Under the pieces are notes generated by a model that saw only the letters and a list, made by a program, of their open reading frames with translations, searched no databases and was not told the DNA's origin. This document shows, one piece after another, positions 1-16,856 of a stretch of DNA of 64,000 bases; the stretch's first letter is position 1; each line of letters opens with the position of its first letter. Source of the stretch: Eriocheir sinensis (taxonomy: Eukaryota; Arthropoda; Malacostraca; Decapoda; Varunidae); NCBI RefSeq assembly GCF_024679095.1, contig NW_026111624.1:283501-347500 (forward strand), written 5' to 3'. The position numbers and the translations under genes were made by a program.

Positions 1-2720
1 CCACTGTGGCTTCATAGTCCATATTGGAGATGGTGGTGGCTTTTGGGCCAGAGTGTCTGGTGCCCCTGAGACATAGTATGGCCGACCTGAGCAGGGAGAA
101 CGAGAGGCGACACCTCATCCAGGCGACAACGTGGTTCCTTGGCTGATGCTTCTTTTCTGAGATTAGTTCCGCGAGGCGTGCGTAGAAGCATTGGGCCCTG
201 GGACCCATCCCGCCGGATGTGGTGAAGACGAGGGGGGTGAAGCTGCCCTGATCCACATGTTGGATTCTTTCACCGTATGCCCTTGTCTTCTCCTGCTCGT
301 TCCTGTGGTGGGCGGCCTGCAGGGGCAGCTCACGGTGACAGGCAGCCATCGGGTCGAATATGCGGATGTCCATGAACGCCCGCTGTCCGCGCACCCAGAA
401 TCCGCGGGCACTTACATCAACCCGTGCCTCCTGTGAGGTATTGGCTGTCCTGTACCGAAGGTGTTCGCCGTCCAGGGGAAGCAGTGCCGGCTCGGTAGTG
501 ACGTCTTGGCATACCTCCCCGAGCATGCTGGCTGTCAGATCCCTCACTTCATCGTGTCGAATACAGACGAAGCCTCCTTTTTACATGTCATGGTGTGGGT
601 GACATCATTTGGTGATCCACATGCACAGAGATCAGGCAGTCCCTCAATCGGCCAGCCATATCTCAGAGCAATGGCGTCGACAAATTCTTGTTTGTTGAGG
701 CTGAAGCCCTTTGCTCTGATTGGTAATGACGTTAGCCAGTTAGAGGCGCCTGCCTCCTGTGCTGTGTGTATTTTTCTACCCATTTCTGTGGACAGGTGGT
801 GTGTAAGACGGTCCAGCTCGTCTTTTTGGGCCTGTTGCCTTTCTTCTGAGATTTTTCTTTTAATATCTCTTATTTCTGTTTGGTCTATCTCGCCCTCTGC
901 CTCCTGAGCGATGATCCTGTTGATGAGTGACCTGGTAAGGCTGATGGAGTTTTGGTTCTCCTTATCTGCCAGCTTCTCAGGGTTGGTGATCCCCATCCCA
1001 CCCAGTCTTGGGGGAAGTGCTAGCATATCCCTCTCCTCCTCCCCCAAAGCATGAGATTTCACCAGCGCCGGCAAGAATACATTCTTGACGGCATTTTCCA
1101 GTGGTCGGAGGAGTGGACTGATGCCGGGGATGGTGCGCATCAGGAACGTCCACCGATGTTGGATGCCGTGGGTGTACGCTGAATAGGCAGCGTGTGGCTC
1201 AGTCTTGGCAATGGCAGACAAAGCTTCTATTTCCTTCACCCATTCAGCTACTTTGTCTCCCACGTACTCCTTCTTATATACCTCTGTCCCGATCACTGCA
1301 CCTAAGTGTCGTTGTCCGTCGTTTGTCACAATGACGCCACTTCCTCTAAAAGTTTCTGCGGCATGGTCATAATGTTCAGGTTTGACAATAAGGACAGACT
1401 TGGTGGCGTTAGGGATGTATCCTATCTCAGGGCCGGCGGTGTTCACAGTGTCCCACCACCCTTTAAGTCTGAGATTTTACCAGCACCTGAGAGGTCATCC
1501 GCATAAGCCACCTGTTTCACCCGTGTTTCTGCGAACGCGATTTCATTTTGGAGGACTGATAGGCCCAGGCCGTACATAGCCATGGCTATTGGGTCACCTT
1601 GTGTTGTTCCCTCAGATGATTTTAACACTTTCACTTTTCCGCTGTGGCTATTTATATATAAGTCGGTCGGGTATGTATAGGTATTTTCGACATACATAGC
1701 TAAGCTAGGGCACTTGGTTTTAATGTTGTGTATCATAGTCTTTCCATTTATTGTGTTGAAGGCATTTTTGGCGTCAACAAGAAGCACTGCTTCGCACTCC
1801 ACGTGGTCGAATATCTCCCGCATGGCATGGACTGCTGCTTCTCCTCCTGCCTGCTGCCCCGCACAAACTTGGAGGTTCCCTGCTGCCATTTTCACATCTT
1901 CTTTGACGACAGCCATGATGCATTTGCCTACGATGCGCCGCAGGACTTCTCCGACTCCTATTGGCCTGCATCCCGGCCTCTTGTCCAGGGGAATGAGGCG
2001 GCATGCCGTCAGGGCGTCCACATAGTGGCAGCTGGAGGAGGCGAGTTTTCTTGCCAGTGCTGCAACGGTGTTGCGCAAGTCACCAGCTGCATTGCCAAAG
2101 TTGGCGCTGCTCAGCAAGCTTCGCCATCCCCGTGCATCAAGTCCTGAGGGCCCCGCGCTGCCACGAGTCTGGAGGGCCTTCTTCCACACCATCTCTCCTG
2201 TTATCCTTACGTTTATAACTGGATTCGGTGGTTTGTGACATCCTGAGAGTCTAAGTACCTTCATGTAACTCTGTTCTGGAATTTTTTCCTTGAGTTGATT
2301 GATCGTGTCCCTGGTGAGTGGAAGCACACCCCGTGTTGAATTTTCTGACAAGGCTCGTGTTGCAGACGCAACGTTGCCTTGTCGCATTTTGTCTGCAAAC
2401 TTCCGGGCCCTGTCTTCTGTGGAGGTGTTGTTTTGTTGGGGTCCGGGGAGCCTCTCCTGTATGGCTCTGGCTTCTCCAAGGAGGGCACCTAACTCGTTAG
2501 TTTGCCACAAGGCAACTCGCCTTCTTAATGCCTCGATATTTTCGGCTTGTTTGGTCTTTGGGTGTGCTCTTTGGAGGAAGAGATGGGGGAGAGTGAATAC
2601 AATTTTCAGGGATAGGGGCGCCAGTGGTGTGTTCTGGATGTAGTTATTTAACAGGGTGACAATTTCTTTGATGATAAATGTCGTGGCTCCACATCTGGGT
2701 GGTTCAAAAAGATTTCCTGT
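1..2720 (-). pseudogene. RT plus restriction-like endonuclease polyprotein, copy A (broken)
   Basis: Reading on the minus strand: an N-terminal charged region, an RT with the blocks SSEGTTQGDP and YADDLSG, a thumb region, a CxC...H...C zinc knuckle, and a C-terminal block (RVDVSARGFW, then DIRIFDP) that fits the PD-(D/E)XK-like endonuclease of R2-type LINEs. The C-terminal part below about 580 is readable only after a change of frame. Two single-base losses break it: one at about 1455-1460, in the run of G encoding KGWWD just after the YADD block, and one at about 580, inside the zinc-knuckle to endonuclease linker (G run). The open pieces are about 1443-2510 and 544-1446. There is no start codon for the whole product. 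Family assignment to RT is certain; naming the endonuclease as RLE is inference from motif order. Confidence 0.85.
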
Positions 2721-2725
2721 TCGCT
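1..2725 (-). mobile_element. RLE-type non-LTR retrotransposon, copy A
   Basis: Minus-strand copy that runs off the left edge of the window about a dozen codons before the expected stop. Its body matches copies B and C at protein level but is clearly diverged in sequence, so it is an older or different subfamily member. The 5' side stops near 2725, shortly upstream of the residues PPRCG, so the N-terminal cysteine-rich region seen in B is missing. Just beyond the break (2722-2745) lies a short sequence resembling the 3' UTR of B. Lineage: R2-like in having a C-terminal zinc knuckle plus restriction-like endonuclease; the exact clade is not recognised. Confidence 0.85.
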
Positions 2726-2878
2726 AATGACTGTGGCATCCAACCATATTACTAATACTACCTGACACTAAATCACCTATCATCTATTACATCTAGATCC
2801 CCCTTACTACTACTACAACTACTACTACTTCTACTACTACTACTACTACTACTACTACTATTACTATTACTACTACGG
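2726..2878. repeat. Spacer and (ACT)n tract between copies A and B
   Basis: About 80 bp of unique sequence, then interrupted (CTA/ACT)n from about 2806 to 2875 that abuts the 3' UTR of copy B at the shared junction GGGCCTCCATC. On the element strand this is a (GTA)n 3' tail. Confidence 0.85.
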
Positions 2879-5800
2879 GCCTCCATCTATTAGAGTTGCG
2901 TTGTGAGCGGTATATTTTCTCATATCCTTTCACAAAGCAATTCATTGGCCCCTACCCGCTAATGACTGTGGCCGACAACCATCTTTATTTAATATTACAA
3001 ACTTTACTAAACATTTTATTTTTAAGCTAACAGAGCTTGTGGTTGATACGACTATCAACCACCGTCGCCTCAAAGTCCAGGTCAGCAATGCGGGTGGTTT
3101 TGGGTGCAGGTGACCTGGTTCCTCTCAGGCAGACTAAGGCTGACCTCAGGAGGAGAAGGACAGCCTGCACCTCATCCAGGCGACCACACTGCTTCTTGGC
3201 TGCTGTTTCCTATTCGCCAGTGTTTCGGCGAGTCTTGCGTAGAAGCTCTGCGCCCTTGGTCCCATCCCTTCTGCCGTCGTGAATACTACCGGGGTGAAGG
3301 GGCCCTGGTCCACATTCTGTATTCTTTCTTCATATGCTCTGTTCTTCTCTTGTTCGTTTCTTATGTGGGCTGCATCAAGGGTCAGGTCTCTGTGGCAATG
3401 GGCCATGGGATCAAAGATCCTTATGTCAAAATATGCCCTTTGTCCACGAGTCCAAAACCCTCTGGCGCTAACATCCACTCGTGCTTCGTTCGAAACATTA
3501 GCGGTGCGTCTGGCGAGGTGTTCGCCTTGCAGAGGGAGCAGCATGGGTTCCACAGTCACGTCGTGGCAGACTTCTTTCAGCATCTGAGCTGTTACGTCTC
3601 TTACTTCATCATGTCTCATGCAGACGAAACCTCCTCTCTTGCATGTCATGGCATGATTTTGGTTGAAGGGTGAGCCACAGTTACACATGTTTGGGAGCCC
3701 ATCCACTGGCCAGCCATACCTGAGGGCAAGGGCATCAGTAAATTCTTTTTTGTTTAAGTTGAAGCCTTTTGCCCTGATAGGTAGTGTGGTTAGCCAGTTT
3801 GAAGCGCCCACTTCCTGTGCAATATCTGTCCTCCTCCTTGTGTCTTCTGGGAGTTCTCTCATTAGGTCACTCAGAGTGTCTCTCTGTTTTCCTTCTCTGT
3901 TTTGGAGATTTCATTCCTTAGTGACCTAATATCTTGAGGTTGTCTTCCCCTTTCATTTTGATTGGTAATATATCCGGTCAAGGAGGCTGTGATTCGGATT
4001 GAGTTCCCGAATTCAGACTCAGCCAGATTTTGCAGGTTGGTGATGCCGAGCCCACCCATTCTTGGCGGCAACTCCAGCAATCTTCTCTCCTGGTCACTGG
4101 GACATCTCCCATTTGCTATCGCCGGTATGAAGGTGTTTCTGATAGCATCTTCCAGAGGTTTTAGTAACGGAGCAACATCAGGAACTGTCCTCATGAGGTA
4201 GTTCCATTTATGCTTGACACCGTACGTAAATGCTGCGTAGGCTGCCTGCGGTTCTGTTTTGGCGATCTCGCTCAGCCTCTGCAGTTCGGACTCCCAGCGC
4301 TTTACAGCCGTTTTCACATATTCGGTTTTGTATTCAGCTGTTCCAATGGCTGCCCCGAGGTGTCTTTCTCCAGTCACTGACAGTTTCACGTTACTGCCCT
4401 GGAATGCTGTTTTGGCCCGATCGTATGCCTCTGGTTTTACAATCACCACAGACTTCGTGGCGTTGGGATGGTACCCTATTTTAGGGCCATGTTCATTGAC
4501 GAGGTCCCACCATTTCCTGAGGTCTGCAGACTTTCCTACCCCGGTGAGGTCATCCGCATACGCCACCTGTTTGACGTTGGTGTTTTCATGGCGGATGATG
4601 TCCTGCAGCTTCATCATTCCCAGGGCAAACATTGCCATGGCCACTGGGTCCCCCTGGGTGGTGCCCTCTGAGGATTGTATGGCCACCGGGTCTCCAAGTC
4701 GTTGGTCATTATGACTGCTGATGAACAGTCTGGCAGGTTCCTTGTATGTATTTTCAATATATTGGGCGAATATAGGGCACTTGATTTTGATGTTGTGCAG
4801 TGCTGTTTCCCTATTGATGTTGTTGAACGCATTTGCAGCGTCCACCATCAGCACCGCCTCGCATTCTGGGTCTTCGAACATTCTCCTGACAGCGTGAATG
4901 GCCGCTTCACATCCAGCCTGCTGACCCGCACACACTTGGAGGTTTCCCACCGCCTTCCTCACGTCGTCCTTCACCACCTCCATGACAGCCTTGCCTATGA
5001 TCCTCCTGAGCACCTCCCCTATCCCGATGGGGCGACAGCCTGGTTTTTTATCCAGCGGGATGAGCCGGCAGGCCATCAAAGGCTCGAGGTGTTGGCAATT
5101 CTCTGACGCCAATTTTCTTGCTAGGGCGGCTATTGCGTCGCGAAGATCCACAGCTGGATTCCCAAAGATGTTCTTACTGAGGAGGTGTTTCCACCTCTTG
5201 GCATCCAAGCCTGATGGTCCAGCCGCTCACTGCGTGTGAAGGGCGTGCTTCCAGATCACGTCACCGCTAATATGGTCGAAGACAACTCGATGCGGTGGGG
5301 TGTAGTCCCCAAGGAACTTCATTTCTGGGTGTGCAGGTCTAGCATCTGGATGCTTGTCCTTGAGGATCTGGCGTGTCTCTTCCGTCATGGGAAGGACTCC
5401 CGCTGCCTCATCTTCTATTGACAGTGATCTAGTTGCCATGGCCACTTTGCCTTGTCTCATCTTGTCAGCAAAGTTTCTAGCCCTGTCGTTACTGTCCTTC
5501 TTGCGACTGTTACGTCTGCCTAGTCTCTCCTGCAGTGTTTTAGCCTCGTCAAGTAGCTTCCGGACGTCCCCTTTCCTCCACAGCTCCATTCTTCTTTGTA
5601 CCGCCTTCACGTCCTCAGATTGTTTCGACTTTTGTGAGTCCGTTGGCATATGAGGTGCGGTAGTATGGCCAGAATCTTTAAAGCGTAGGGGCGATTTGCG
5701 TGGAGTTGTTGTACGCTCTAATGAGGTAGGTTTCTCCTCTATCAAGGTTTTGGTGGCGTTACATCTCGGGGCCTCAAATACGTTATTGGAAGAAAACGTT

Positions 5801-6200
5801 ACCACATGATTGTAAGCGTCTCGCACCCACTCCTCTGTCTCCTCAGTGTCCACCTCTGCCAGAAGCGGAGCTCTCTCGAGGCCTACTCACCCTGGTAACC
5901 TTGCCCTTGTCTCTCGCCAACTGCACACCTCTACCAATGATCATCTCCAGCGCATTCAATGGCCTGTCAACCCAGCACAACTTGTGGTTGCTCACCATTT
6001 TCCACATCCTGCCGTTGATTGTTTGGGTTTCGACAATCTCCACCTCTCTTACAGTTCACACAGGGCTGGCCTCGTCTTACGCACGAGCATTGAACACAGT
6101 TTTGATTTCGAGACGAACAAATGCAACATTGAGGGGGCTCCATTTCGGTGCCATTATGCATGCTAGTGTATCTTAGTTGCTATTTGTGGTGATGAATAGA
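2876..6200 (-). mobile_element. RLE-type non-LTR retrotransposon, copy B (near full length)
   Basis: The most complete copy of the family. In element order it has a short 5' region, a cysteine-rich N-terminus starting near 6161, the RT and endonuclease body, a stop at 3027-3029, a 150-bp 3' UTR (2879-3026) and a (GTA)n tail running into 2806-2875. The overlapping part is only a few percent different from copy C, including the 3' UTR, so both derive from a recently active source. The 5' end is not sharply defined; a short (AGT)n sits at 6382-6400. Confidence 0.85.
3027..6161 (-). pseudogene. RT plus restriction-like endonuclease polyprotein, copy B (broken)
   Basis: The N-terminus (from an ATG at 6161) is cysteine-rich with repeated CxxC/CxC spacing, QCCICSSRNQNC then CVRRGQPCVNC, a plausible zinc-binding nucleic-acid domain. 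It is followed by a charged linker, the RT (SSEGTTQGDP; YADDLTGVGK), the knuckle CNCGSPF..H..TC and the endonuclease-like block RVDVSARGFW/FDIRIFDP. Breaks seen: a frame change near 5870-5880 after the cysteine-rich part; an in-frame TGA at 5227-5229 (copy A has Arg at about this position); a one-base loss near 3891 relative to copy C; a one-base loss near 3152 close to the C-terminus. Two N-terminal frames overlap at 5967-6043, so the exact N-terminal reading is uncertain. Non-functional as it stands. Confidence 0.82.
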
Positions 6201-7168
6201 GCAATAGTAGTAGACCCCACTTTTACTCTTGTCTCCCCATATACCTACACACAGACATACTTACATATGCTTACTCTACCTTTACGGTAATATTAGAATG
6301 ATTGTTTATTTTTCCACTACCATTGCTCCTCGCCAACACTTTACAATTTTACTAATGCACCTGACCCTACACATTAAAGTTGAGTAGTAGTAGTAGTAGT
6401 GATATCATTACCAGCAGTTCGCCGAGTCAGATACTCTGTGTTTTATGGACCTCAGGCGGGGGTGGGAAGTTACTGGGCAGCGGGGCGGGGTTAGCAGGGA
6501 CCCGGGAAGTGAGGGGATGTGCGTGGGTAGCGTTAGGGGGGGGGGGGGTTAGAGGCTGTTTACTGTTTGCCCTCGGTCTTGAAAACTGACCCACCTCCGC
6601 CCATCCCGACACGCCTGCCAGAACTCACCACTCCCCTATAAATCACTGACATTTAATCTATTTGACATACTGAGAAAATATATTGGATGATGTACATGGA
6701 AAAACTATAACTTGCTCTCTCTTCTCTCTCCCCTCTCTACTCTCACTCCCCCTCCCCCTCCTCCTCTACCACTCTCTCCCCCTCTTCTCCACTCTCTTTC
6801 CCTCCTTTCCCCTCTCTCCCTCTTTCCCTCCCTCTTTCCCTCAGCTCTGCCTTCCAATTTTCCACCTTCCGGCCGTCCGCCACAGAGTCGAGCGTCGCTC
6901 ACAAGCACCGAGGGGACGTGGGCCACTTGACCCAATATTTATCGTTACACCGATGTTTCTCACACTGCCGGCAAGCACACGGCCTCTCTCAAAAGCAGTA
7001 ATTCGTAATTAACACCTGCATCGTCAATGGCACCAGATTGCACTATATTTCGTTACGTTCACTGCACGTTCACGCGTACGAAGGTATACATTCCAAGGCG
7101 GTATCGGCTATAGGACCTAACTTATGACACAAAACAAAGGAGCTAATCACAGCACGTCCTCTCCCTAC
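6201..7168. other. Non-coding stretch without recognisable gene
   Basis: Holds a short (AGT)n at 6382-6400, a run of 13 G at 6536-6548 and a C/T-rich tract at about 6715-6850. Nothing with coding character or splice logic was found. Confidence 0.6.
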
Positions 7169-7402
<234 letters not shown>

Positions 7403-9285
7403 CGGGCCTCCATCTATTAGAGTTGCGTTGTGAGCGGTATATTCTCTCATATCCTTTCACAAAGCAATTCATTGGCCCCACCCCGCCAATGACTGTGGCC
7501 GACAACCATCTTTATCTAATATAACAAACTTTACTTAATTTTTTTTTTTAAGCTAACAGAGCTTGTGGTTGATACGACTATCAACCACCGTCGCCTCAAG
7601 GTCCAGGTCAGCAATGCGGGTGGTTTTGGGTGCAGGTGACCTGGTTCCTCTCAGGCAGACCAAGGCTGACCTCAGGAGGAAGAAGGACAGCCTGCATCTC
7701 ATCCAGGCGACCACACTGCTTCTTGGCTGTTGTTTCTTATCCGCCAGTGTTTCGGCGAGTCTTGCGTAGAAGCTCTGCGTCCTTGGTCCCATCCCTCCTG
7801 CCGTCGTGAATACTACCGGGGTGAAGGAGCCCTGGTCCACATTCTGTATTCTTTCTTCATATGCTCTGTTCTTCTCTTGTTCGTTTCTTCTGTGGGCTGC
7901 ATCAAGGGTCAGGTCTCTGTGGCAATGGGCCATGGGATCAAAGATCCTTATGTCAAAATATGCCCTTTGTCCACGAGTCCAAAACCCTCTGGCGCTAACA
8001 TCCACTCGTGCTTCGTTCGAAACATTAGCGGTGCGTCTGGCGAGGTGTTCGCCTTGCAGAGGGAGCAGCATGGGTTCCACAGTCACGTCGTGGCAGACTT
8101 CTTTCAGCATCTGAGCTGTTACGTCTCTTACTTCATCATGTCTCATGCAGACGAAACCTTCTCTCTTGCATGTCATGGCATGATTTTGGATGAAGGGTGA
8201 GCCACAGTTACACATGTTTGGGAGCCCATCTACTGGCCAGCCATACCTGAGGGCAAGGGCATCAGTAAATTCTTTTTTGTTTAAGTTGAAGCCTTTTGCC
8301 CTGATAGGTAGTGTGGTTAGCCAGTTTGAAGCGCCCACTTCCTGTGCAATATCTGTCCTCCTCCTTGTGTCTTCTGGGAGTTCTCTCATTAGGTCACTCA
8401 GAGTGTCTCTCTGTTTTCTTTCTCTGTTTATGGAGATTTCATTCCTTAGTGACCTAATATCTTGAGGGTTGTCTTCTCCCCTTTCATTTTGATTGGTAAT
8501 ATATCCGGTCAAGGAGGCTGTGATTCGGATTGAGTTCCCGAATTCAGACTCAGCCAGATTTTGCGGGTTGGTGATGCCGAGCCCACCCATTCTTGGCGGC
8601 AACTCCAGCAATCTTCTCTCCTGGTCACTGGGACATCTCCCATTTGCTATCGCCGGTATGAAGGTGTTTCTGATAGCATCTTCCAGAGGTTTTAGTAACG
8701 GAGCAACATCAGGAACTGTCCTCATGAGGTAGTTCCATTTATGCTTGACACCGTACGTAAATGCTGCGTAGGCTGCCTGCGGTTCTGTTTTGGCGATCTC
8801 GCTCAGCCTCTGCAGTTCGGACTCCCAGCGCTTTACAGCTGTTTTCACATATTCGGTTCTGTATTCAGCTGTTCCAATGGCTGCCCCGAGGTGTCTTTCT
8901 CCAGTCACTGACAGTTTCACGTTACTGCCCTGGAATGTTGTTTTGGCCCGATCGTATGCCTCTGGTTTTACAATCACCACAGACTTCGTGGCGTTGGGAT
9001 GGTACCCTATTTTAGGGCCGTGCTCATTGACGAGGTCCCACCATTTCCTGAGGTCTGCAGACTTTCCTACCCCGGTGAGGTCATCCGCATACGCCACCTG
9101 TTTGACGTTGGTGTTTTCATGGCGGATGATGTCCTGCAGCTTCATCATTCCCAGGGCAAACATTGCCATGGCCACTGGGTCCCCCTGGGTGGTGCCCTCT
9201 GAGGATTGTATGGCCACCGGGTCTCCAAGTCGTTGGTCATTATGACTGCTGATGAACAGTCTGGCAGGTTCCTTGTATGTATTCT
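7403..9285 (-). mobile_element. RLE-type non-LTR retrotransposon, copy C (5'-truncated)
   Basis: 3' UTR 7403-7552, stop codon at 7553-7555, and an open frame up to the 5' truncation at about 9283, where the sequence passes straight into a second (CTA)n array of the same orientation. The element thus lies inside a (CTA/TAG)n tract. Truncation is within the RT, upstream of the SSEGTTQGDP block. Confidence 0.92.
7553..9283 (-). CDS. RT (partial) plus zinc knuckle and endonuclease, uninterrupted fragment
   Basis: About 576 open codons with no start codon of its own because the element is 5'-truncated. It contains SSEGTTQGDP, YADDLTGVGK (RT catalytic box), a thumb region, CNCGSPF...H...TC, the RHDEVRD helix that follows the knuckle in R2-type proteins, then RVDVSARGFW/FDIRIFDP and a conserved C-terminus ending RINHKLC. 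This copy serves as the reference that shows where A and B are broken. Expected role: target-primed reverse transcription with a restriction-like nickase. Expression is unlikely, as the promoter and N-terminus are gone. Certain for RT, likely for the endonuclease. Confidence 0.88.
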   Translation of the reverse strand, partial: NTYKEPARLFISSHNDQRLGDPVAIQSSEGTTQGDPVAMAMFALGMMKLQDIIRHENTNVKQVAYADDLTGVGKSADLRKWWDLVNEHGPKIGYHPNATKSVVIVKPEAYDRAKTTFQGSNVKLSVTGERHLGAAIGTAEYRTEYVKTAVKRWESELQRLSEIAKTEPQAAYAAFTYGVKHKWNYLMRTVPDVAPLLKPLEDAIRNTFIPAIANGRCPSDQERRLLELPPRMGGLGITNPQNLAESEFGNSIRITASLTGYITNQNERGEDNPQDIRSLRNEISINRERKQRDTLSDLMRELPEDTRRRTDIAQEVGASNWLTTLPIRAKGFNLNKKEFTDALALRYGWPVDGLPNMCNCGSPFIQNHAMTCKREGFVCMRHDEVRDVTAQMLKEVCHDVTVEPMLLPLQGEHLARRTANVSNEARVDVSARGFWTRGQRAYFDIRIFDPMAHCHRDLTLDAAHRRNEQEKNRAYEERIQNVDQGSFTPVVFTTAGGMGPRTQSFYARLAETLADKKQQPRSSVVAWMRCRLSFFLLRSALVCLRGTRSPAPKTTRIADLDLEATVVDSRINHKLC

Positions 9286-9650
<365 letters not shown>

Positions 9651-9714
9651 CATCAGTTTTCATTTTTTCACGTACAAAGGAATTTTTTCACACTTTGAAC
9701 GGATTAAAATGAAG

Positions 9715-11127
<1,413 letters not shown>

Positions 11128-12030
11128 GCATCCACCTGAGTTTCTATTACCTATTGGAACACCTGTCTATGTTACAGGAGTTGAGCACTGAGGCCACGCA
11201 CTTATAGCCTCAGCCCACACCCTCTTTACACCTAATTACACATCTACCTGAGTTCCCATTACCTGTGGATCATCTATTAAACACCTTCCTATATTTCCAA
11301 GGACTGAGGAGACGGAAATGAGCACCGAGGCAACGCGCACTTATAGCCTCAGCCCACACCCTCTTTACACCCTAATTACACATCTACCTGAGTTCTCATT
11401 ACCTGTGGATCATCTGTTAACACCTTCCTATATTACCAAGGGCTGACGTGACGGAGATGAGCAATGAGGTCACGCGCATCTATAGAGGAGCTCCACCAAC
11501 TCAAGACACCTTAATTAGACATCTACCTGAGTTCCCATTACCTGTGGATCATCTATTAAACACTTTCCTATGTTACCAAGGGCTGAGGAGGCGGAGATGA
11601 TCACCGAGGCAACGCGCACTTATAGCCTCTACCCACACCCTCTTAACACCTTAATTGGACATCTACTTGAGTTCCCATTACCTGTGAATCATCTGTTAAC
11701 ACCTTCCTATATTACCAAGGGCTGACGTGACGGAGATGAGCACTGAGGCCACGCGCATCTGTAGAGTAGGTCCACACCCTCTTAACACCTTAATTGGACA
11801 TGTACCTGAGTTCCCATTACCTGTGGATCATCATTTAAACACTTTCCTCTATTACCAAGGGCTGAGGAGACGGAGATGTGCACCGGGGCCAGGCGCACTT
11901 ATAGCCTCAGCTCACACTCTCTACACGCTTTAATTGGACATATACCTGACTTCCCATTACCTGTGGATCATCTATTAAACACCTTCCTATATTACCAGGG
12001 GCTGAGGAGGCTTAGAAGAGCACCGAACTG
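11128..12030. repeat. 139/140-bp tandem satellite, about 6.5 units
   Basis: The anchor CATCTACCTG recurs at 11241, 11381, 11520, 11660, 11799 and 11939 (with small changes), spacings alternating 140 and 139 bp. Each unit carries a TTACCTGTGGATCATC block and a purine block GCTGAGGAGACGGAGATG. Units differ by point changes, so it is not freshly amplified. No coding signal. Confidence 0.93.

Positions 12031-14223
<2,193 letters not shown>

Positions 14224-14308
<85 letters not shown>
14224..14308. repeat. (CT)n microsatellite
   Basis: Perfect run of about 84 bp. Confidence 0.97.
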
Positions 14309-14313
<5 letters not shown>

Positions 14314-14764
14314 TCATTGAAGAGGAGGAGGGACACCCCCACCTGAGCACTCAAACGGTAGCTTATCTCCTCCTCCTCCTCCTCCTCCTCCTCCTCCTCC
14401 TCCTCCTCTCCCTCTCCTCCTCCTCCTTCATTAAGCCCTCAGGACCCATCAATAGTGCGCCCTCCCCTTCAACGCCTCCTACGTGACTAAGCCTTCGCTC
14501 ATTCCATACGAGACAACAGAACGCTTCTTCCTCCTCCTCCTCCTCCTCCTCCTCCTCCTCCCACGATCTTTAGCGGAGGAGGCATCACTTTGGCCTCGTT
14601 CCCTTCCTGAGTTGATTCGGTGAGTCATAGTGGGTGAGTCTACCATGCTCCTTATTCCTGTCTACTCAGGTAGCTAATGCTTGTATTGTCCTTCAGGTGT
14701 TACATTCACTACCATCTTAGAATTCAGAGAGGCCTTAAACCACTTAAATGATCTATTGTTTTTG
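14309..14764. other. Unique DNA with two (CTC)n tracts
   Basis: (CTC)n at about 14368-14432 and 14526-14562; the remainder is unremarkable non-coding sequence. Confidence 0.7.
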
Positions 14765-15045
14765 TTTACTTCTACTACGGCGTGGTAGACCTGTGGACCT
14801 CGAGTCTAACCGAACCACGCTGGGTTTGAAAGCCCTCCCCGAGTGTCTGAGGATTACCCATATGCTGCCTTGGTCTTCAGCCAACACTAACTTCAGCGAC
14901 TTCGGTCAGAAGGAGCACCGGGGGGCAGCATGGGCCTGGCAAGAGTCACACATCACGGCAGCCAATATAAATAAAATTCGCTTGCGCCACGAACGGGCTG
15001 GGGCTGTTCAAGAGACCCTTGAAAAAAGCCTGCCGGCGCTACTAC
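14765..15045 (+). mobile_element. SINE-like repeat ending in (CTA)n
   Basis: The 5' part has a weak tRNA-like head: GCGTGGTAGACC could be an A-box region and GGGTTTGAAAGCCC resembles a B box. The 3' part (14966-15040, with CGGGCTGGGGC and GCCTGCCGGCGC) is shared with the repeats at 44525-44640 and 52436-52590. It ends directly in (CTA)n. SINE status is inference. Confidence 0.5.
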
Positions 15046-15112
15046 TACTAATACTAATACTACGACGACGACGACTACTGCTACTATTACTACTACTACT
15101 ACTATTACTACA

Positions 15113-15164
<52 letters not shown>

Positions 15165-15175
15165 TTACCACTACC
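15041..15175. repeat. (CTA)n microsatellite, interrupted
   Basis: CTA repeats with ACG and ATT interruptions, forming the tail of the preceding SINE-like element. Confidence 0.93.
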
Positions 15176-15193
15176 ACGATATCATAAACTAGG

Positions 15194-16289
<1,096 letters not shown>

Positions 16290-16379
<90 letters not shown>
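16290..16379. repeat. (AC)n microsatellite
   Basis: Perfect run abutting the truncated 5' end of LINE D. Confidence 0.97.
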
Positions 16380-16382
<3 letters not shown>

Positions 16383-16407
16383 CACCCCCGCTGACAGCCC
16401 CCACCTG

Positions 16408-16408
<1 letters not shown>

Positions 16409-16460
<52 letters not shown>
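16409..16460. repeat. (CT)n microsatellite
   Basis: Perfect run of about 52 bp. Confidence 0.97.
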
Positions 16461-16462
<2 letters not shown>

Positions 16463-16856
16463 ATCCAGTAGTTAACAAAGCCTCACGCCGCTGAACGCGT
16501 CATCTGTGAAAATTCAGAAGAAAAAAACTACCCGAGAAATCGTATTGTTGCAGCAGCTAAATATTTGTAACTGTAAATATTTTCTACGCCTCCCTTCATT
16601 GCCAATAATCAATATAAGGGAAATATATTTGTGTGACATGTTATTATTCTTGTAAGATTAATAATACGAAGTTCTTGCTGGGCTTGTGGCAAGAATTTTC
16701 GGCCGAGTGGTTCATTGGGTAAGGTGGGCACGATGCGGCCAGTCCCAGCTCACGGCGGCTTCTCGGTGTGACGAGATGTGTGTTGCGGCGCCGGCAGGTT
16801 TAGGTGAATGTGAGGGGATGAATTATGAGGGTTGGTGTGAGTAGAAGGAGCTAGGA
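16461..16856. other. Unique DNA upstream of the 17.3-kb gene
   Basis: No gene. A tRNA-A-box-like string GAGTGGTTCATTGGGTAAGG near 16705 lacks a convincing B box, so it is at most a decayed SINE head. Confidence 0.5.

Noticed and set aside
16690..16770. tRNA-like SINE head upstream of the 17.3-kb gene
   Set aside because: An A-box-like string is present, but no B box at the right distance.
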